NCBI GenBank assembly: GCA_035532755.1
Contig: DATKQI010000206.1
Location: 1 to 7,575, forward strand
DNA: 7,575 bases
Source: DATKQI01 sp035532755
Lineage (GTDB): Bacteria; Pseudomonadota; Alphaproteobacteria; Acetobacterales; Acetobacteraceae
Direction: 5' to 3'
Shown here: positions 5,603 through 7,575 of the stretch, one piece after another
Layout of the letters: each line of letters opens with the position of its first letter
How positions within the stretch are numbered: the first letter of the stretch is position 1
The notes under the pieces: generated by a model
Databases searched by the model: none
Seen by the model: the letters and a program-made list of their open reading frames with translations, nothing else
What the model was told of the DNA's origin: nothing
Program-made: the position numbers and the translations under genes

Positions 5603-7123
5603 GTGATCATCGGCTTCGTGGAAGCGGTTCGCCCTTTCCAGGTGCGCGGCTGGGCCTACGATCCGGACCAGCCGGATCTGCCGTTGACGATCGAAGTCCT
5701 GCTCTCCGGTCAGCCGGCAGGTACCGGGGAAGCGGCGCTGTTCCGTGACGATCTTCGAACCGCGGGGCATGGAAATGGCCATCACGGCTTCATCCTCAAC
5801 CTTGACAGCCGGCTGCCGATCGACACGCCCCACCTGATCGAGGTGCGGGCCCTGTCATGTCTGGGCGAGAGCGACGTGCTTCCACAGGTTGCAGCCGCCG
5901 CGGAACCGGAGCCGGCGCCAAGCCCCTCGATCCGGCCGGCCCGCAGATCGGCGATCCGGGGGTTCGTCGGCGCCGTGCTGGCACATGAAGCCAGGGGATG
6001 GGCTTTCGATCCCAGCCTGCCCGACGCGCATCTGACGATCGAGGTCTATGTCCGCGGAACGCTGATCGGCGCAACCCTGGCCGATCAGCCTCGGGCCGAT
6101 CTGGTGCAGGCGCTGATCGGCAGCGGCGACCACGGCTTCACGTTCACCACGGATGCCGAGTTGCCGACATCGGCAGGTTCTGTCGAGATCCGCGCCACGT
6201 CCCCATCCGGCGAGAGCGGCTTTCTTGATCAGGCCGGCGAGACTCCCGCAACGCCTGCGGTTTCCGGGCTCGCGGCCCCGCCTGAAATCCGCTTTCCCGG
6301 CCACGCTGCCGACAGCGCGCAGCGGCCGGTGTTCATTCTGGGCGCGGCACGGTCTGGCACCAGCGCCATGGCGCAGGCACTGGTTCGCAGCACGCGCTAT
6401 GCCGGGCACGAGGAAGGACATCTGCTCGACCTCGTCAGCCCGTTGCTGCAAATCGTGAACCGCCACTACGAGACGCGCGGGGAGGAATGGAGCGAACGTG
6501 CCTCCACGCTGATCGCGGCAGTGCCGAAACGCTTCATTGACGATGGCGTCAGGCACATCTTCGTCGAACTGGCGCGCACGTTGTTCCCCGCCGGCTGGTG
6601 GCTCGACAAGACACCCCGCCCCGGCATGATCAGTTGCGCGCCCCTGCTGCGGCAGATCTGGCCCGAGGCGCGCTTCATCTTCATGAAGCGGCGGGGTATC
6701 GAGAACATCGCCTCCCGGATGAGAAAATTCCCGATGATCGACTTCGAGGCGCATTGCAGGGACTGGGCGCTCGCCATGCAAAGCTGGGCGGCGGTGCGTT
6801 CGTTGCTGGAAGGCGCGGCCATCGAGATCGATCAGCTTCATCTCGCCCGCCAGCCTGGCGAGGCGGCGGGCGCGCTGGCACCGATGCTGCTGCTGCAACC
6901 GAAGGAAACGGCGGCCTTCGCGCAGGCACTGGCAATGGATCAGCCGGAGCGGACGTCTGAACGATTCGCATCGGCACACGGCGACGAGGAGCTTGGCTGG
7001 ACGCCGGATCAGCAGACGGTCTTCCAGTCGATATGCAGCGGGGCGATGAGGCAGTTCGGCTATGCCATGGAAGACAGCTATTTTGCTGCCGGGCAGGAGC
7101 AGCAGGCCATCCTCAGACTCTGA
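5603..7123 (+). CDS. Sulfotransferase-domain protein with two N-terminal GWA(Y/F)DP modules
   Basis: This is a 506-residue two-part protein. Residues 4-97 and 120-206 are tandem copies of one module, predicted beta-rich, each with GFV..AV, R-GWA(Y/F)DP, LTIEV, an R-x-DL and an HGF; the copies align at a constant offset of 116 through HGF, with 24 of 48 identities over 4-51 by hand count. Pro/Ala-rich linkers follow at about 92-116 and 208-238. Residues 243 to the end form a sulfotransferase domain: the phosphosulfate-binding loop GAARSGTS (247-254), WWLDKTP (332-338), and FMKRRGIENIASR (360-372), which fits the 3'-phosphate-binding Arg/Ser region of PAPS-dependent enzymes. It would move sulfate from PAPS to an unknown acceptor, possibly a surface glycan recognised by the modules. 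No signal peptide or membrane segment is seen. A gene for an exported protein follows 69 bases later. The domain call is firm; acceptor and module role are inferred. Confidence 0.87.
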   Translation: MIIGFVEAVRPFQVRGWAYDPDQPDLPLTIEVLLSGQPAGTGEAALFRDDLRTAGHGNGHHGFILNLDSRLPIDTPHLIEVRALSCLGESDVLPQVAAAAEPEPAPSPSIRPARRSAIRGFVGAVLAHEARGWAFDPSLPDAHLTIEVYVRGTLIGATLADQPRADLVQALIGSGDHGFTFTTDAELPTSAGSVEIRATSPSGESGFLDQAGETPATPAVSGLAAPPEIRFPGHAADSAQRPVFILGAARSGTSAMAQALVRSTRYAGHEEGHLLDLVSPLLQIVNRHYETRGEEWSERASTLIAAVPKRFIDDGVRHIFVELARTLFPAGWWLDKTPRPGMISCAPLLRQIWPEARFIFMKRRGIENIASRMRKFPMIDFEAHCRDWALAMQSWAAVRSLLEGAAIEIDQLHLARQPGEAAGALAPMLLLQPKETAAFAQALAMDQPERTSERFASAHGDEELGWTPDQQTVFQSICSGAMRQFGYAMEDSYFAAGQEQQAILRL

Positions 7124-7137
7124 TTTCGGATGGCGGA

Positions 7138-7162
7138 GGATGTGCTGAAAGCAAGCACATTC
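7138..7162 (+). other. Stem-loop between the sulfotransferase and exported-protein genes
   Basis: GGATGTGCT (7138-7146) pairs with AGCACATTC (7154-7162) as a 9-base-pair stem with one G-U pair and a 7-base loop. It begins 14 bases after the sulfotransferase stop. No T-run follows, so an RNA stability or partial attenuation role is more likely than simple termination, if it is functional. Confidence 0.35.
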
Positions 7163-7192
7163 CAGCAAGGCGGCGAACGTGAGGCAGGATGG

Positions 7193-7575
7193 ATGTTTGA
7201 ACACCGAAGACTGAGGAGGTGGGGTTTTGGCGCGATCCTGTGGGGCGCGGCTGCCTGCATCGCACCAGCTTCGGCCGGTGCGGCAGGCTTCGCTCCGCCG
7301 CAGTTGTTCTTCTATCCACCGCCCTACCAGTTGGCAGATGGCTCCCTTGTCGCCTCGCCGGTCACCGTTGCGGCGGCGCAGATCACGACGCAGTTTCCCC
7401 GTATCCGGGAAATGAGCGGCGTGGCCCTGCTGGTCTATTGGTCGCGCCTGTGCCCGACAGCCGGCCGATGCGATTTTTCGCTCATCGACAAGGTGCTCCG
7501 CTATTGGGGCGCGCGGGGCAAGAAGGTCGTTCTCGGCGTGGCGACCGTCGGTTTTCCGATCAAGACCATGCATGG
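7193..7575 (+). CDS. Exported protein, probable glycoside-hydrolase-like TIM barrel, 3'-truncated by window edge
   Basis: The frame is open from ATG 7193 to the window end, giving 127 residues. Residues 1-28 look like a Sec signal peptide: an arginine-rich start (HRRLRR at 4-9), a hydrophobic core at about 10-24, and a likely cut after ASA (26-28). The mature part has an aromatic, Pro-rich segment (LFFYPPPY at 38-45), then GVALLVYWSRLCP (76-88), CDFSLIDKVL (93-102) and GKKVVLGVATVG (109-120). This strand, 'W..L.P..G..DFS.ID', helix, 'GKKV.LGV' order is the usual opening of catalytic barrels in polysaccharide-acting hydrolases such as GH42/GH5-like proteins. C87 and C93 could form a disulfide in the periplasm. 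An in-frame ATG at 7130 would add 21 residues before the signal but lacks a ribosome binding site; GAGG at 7181-7184 favours 7193. The catalytic residues lie outside the window, so function is tentative. Confidence 0.72.
   Translation, partial: MFEHRRLRRWGFGAILWGAAACIAPASAGAAGFAPPQLFFYPPPYQLADGSLVASPVTVAAAQITTQFPRIREMSGVALLVYWSRLCPTAGRCDFSLIDKVLRYWGARGKKVVLGVATVGFPIKTMH

Noticed and set aside
7130..7192. Upstream ATG at 7130 as the start of the exported protein
   Set aside because: It lacks a ribosome binding site, would place 21 charged or polar residues before the signal peptide, and overlaps the stem-loop.
7208..7260. Tat signal or lipoprotein signal in the exported protein
   Set aside because: LRRWGF lacks the usual RRxFLK pattern, and C22 follows Ala-Ala-Ala instead of a lipobox with Leu at -3; an ordinary Sec signal fits better.
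5855..7573. 572-residue open frame on the - strand opposite the sulfotransferase
   Set aside because: Its composition is typical of an antisense shadow, and it spans two supported + strand genes and their non-coding junction.
1..7575. CRISPR array, tRNA, rRNA, transposase or phage genes
   Set aside because: No regularly spaced direct repeats, cloverleaf-type sequences, or mobile-element proteins were seen on either strand.

Overview
The window is GC-rich and densely coded. Every gene I can support reads left to right on the + strand. Strongly G/C third positions, alphaproteobacterial-type gene neighbours and a pair of peptidase families usually active at acid pH (S53 and S10) suggest an alphaproteobacterium, perhaps an acid-tolerant member of the Acetobacteraceae/Rhodospirillales. 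That placement is an inference from gene content; the window holds no rRNA or other phylogenetic marker.

Layout: (1) bases 1-1032 are the 3' part of a MmgE/PrpD-family gene whose start lies outside the window. (2) Bases 1116-5371 are three closely spaced genes: a kumamolisin-like S53 endopeptidase, an S10 serine carboxypeptidase and an aldo/keto reductase. The gaps are only 32 and 30 bases and each gene has a purine-rich ribosome binding site, so they look like one transcription unit. The S10/reductase junction carries two stem-loops and a sequence resembling a dispersed alphaproteobacterial repeat, and this seems to have supplied the last residues of the carboxypeptidase. (3) Bases 5372-5602 are a non-coding gap with a 12-base perfect palindrome and an unusually AT-rich stretch, the best place in the window for a promoter. 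(4) Bases 5603-7123 encode a GTG-initiated protein with two tandem GWA(Y/F)DP modules fused to a PAPS-type sulfotransferase domain. (5) From 7193 to the window end is the N-terminal part of an exported protein that looks like the start of a glycoside-hydrolase-type TIM barrel.

How the genes may work together: the S53 enzyme would cut proteins internally and the S10 enzyme would trim peptides from the C-terminus, giving a compact acid protein-degradation unit. The role of the reductase in it is unclear. The sulfotransferase and the exported barrel protein may begin a separate surface or exopolysaccharide locus continuing to the right. I see no CRISPR array, tRNA, rRNA, transposase or phage gene. 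The most unusual points are the S53 peptidase with an intact catalytic set but altered calcium-site residues, the repeat-like tail of the S10 gene, and the duplicated-module sulfotransferase.
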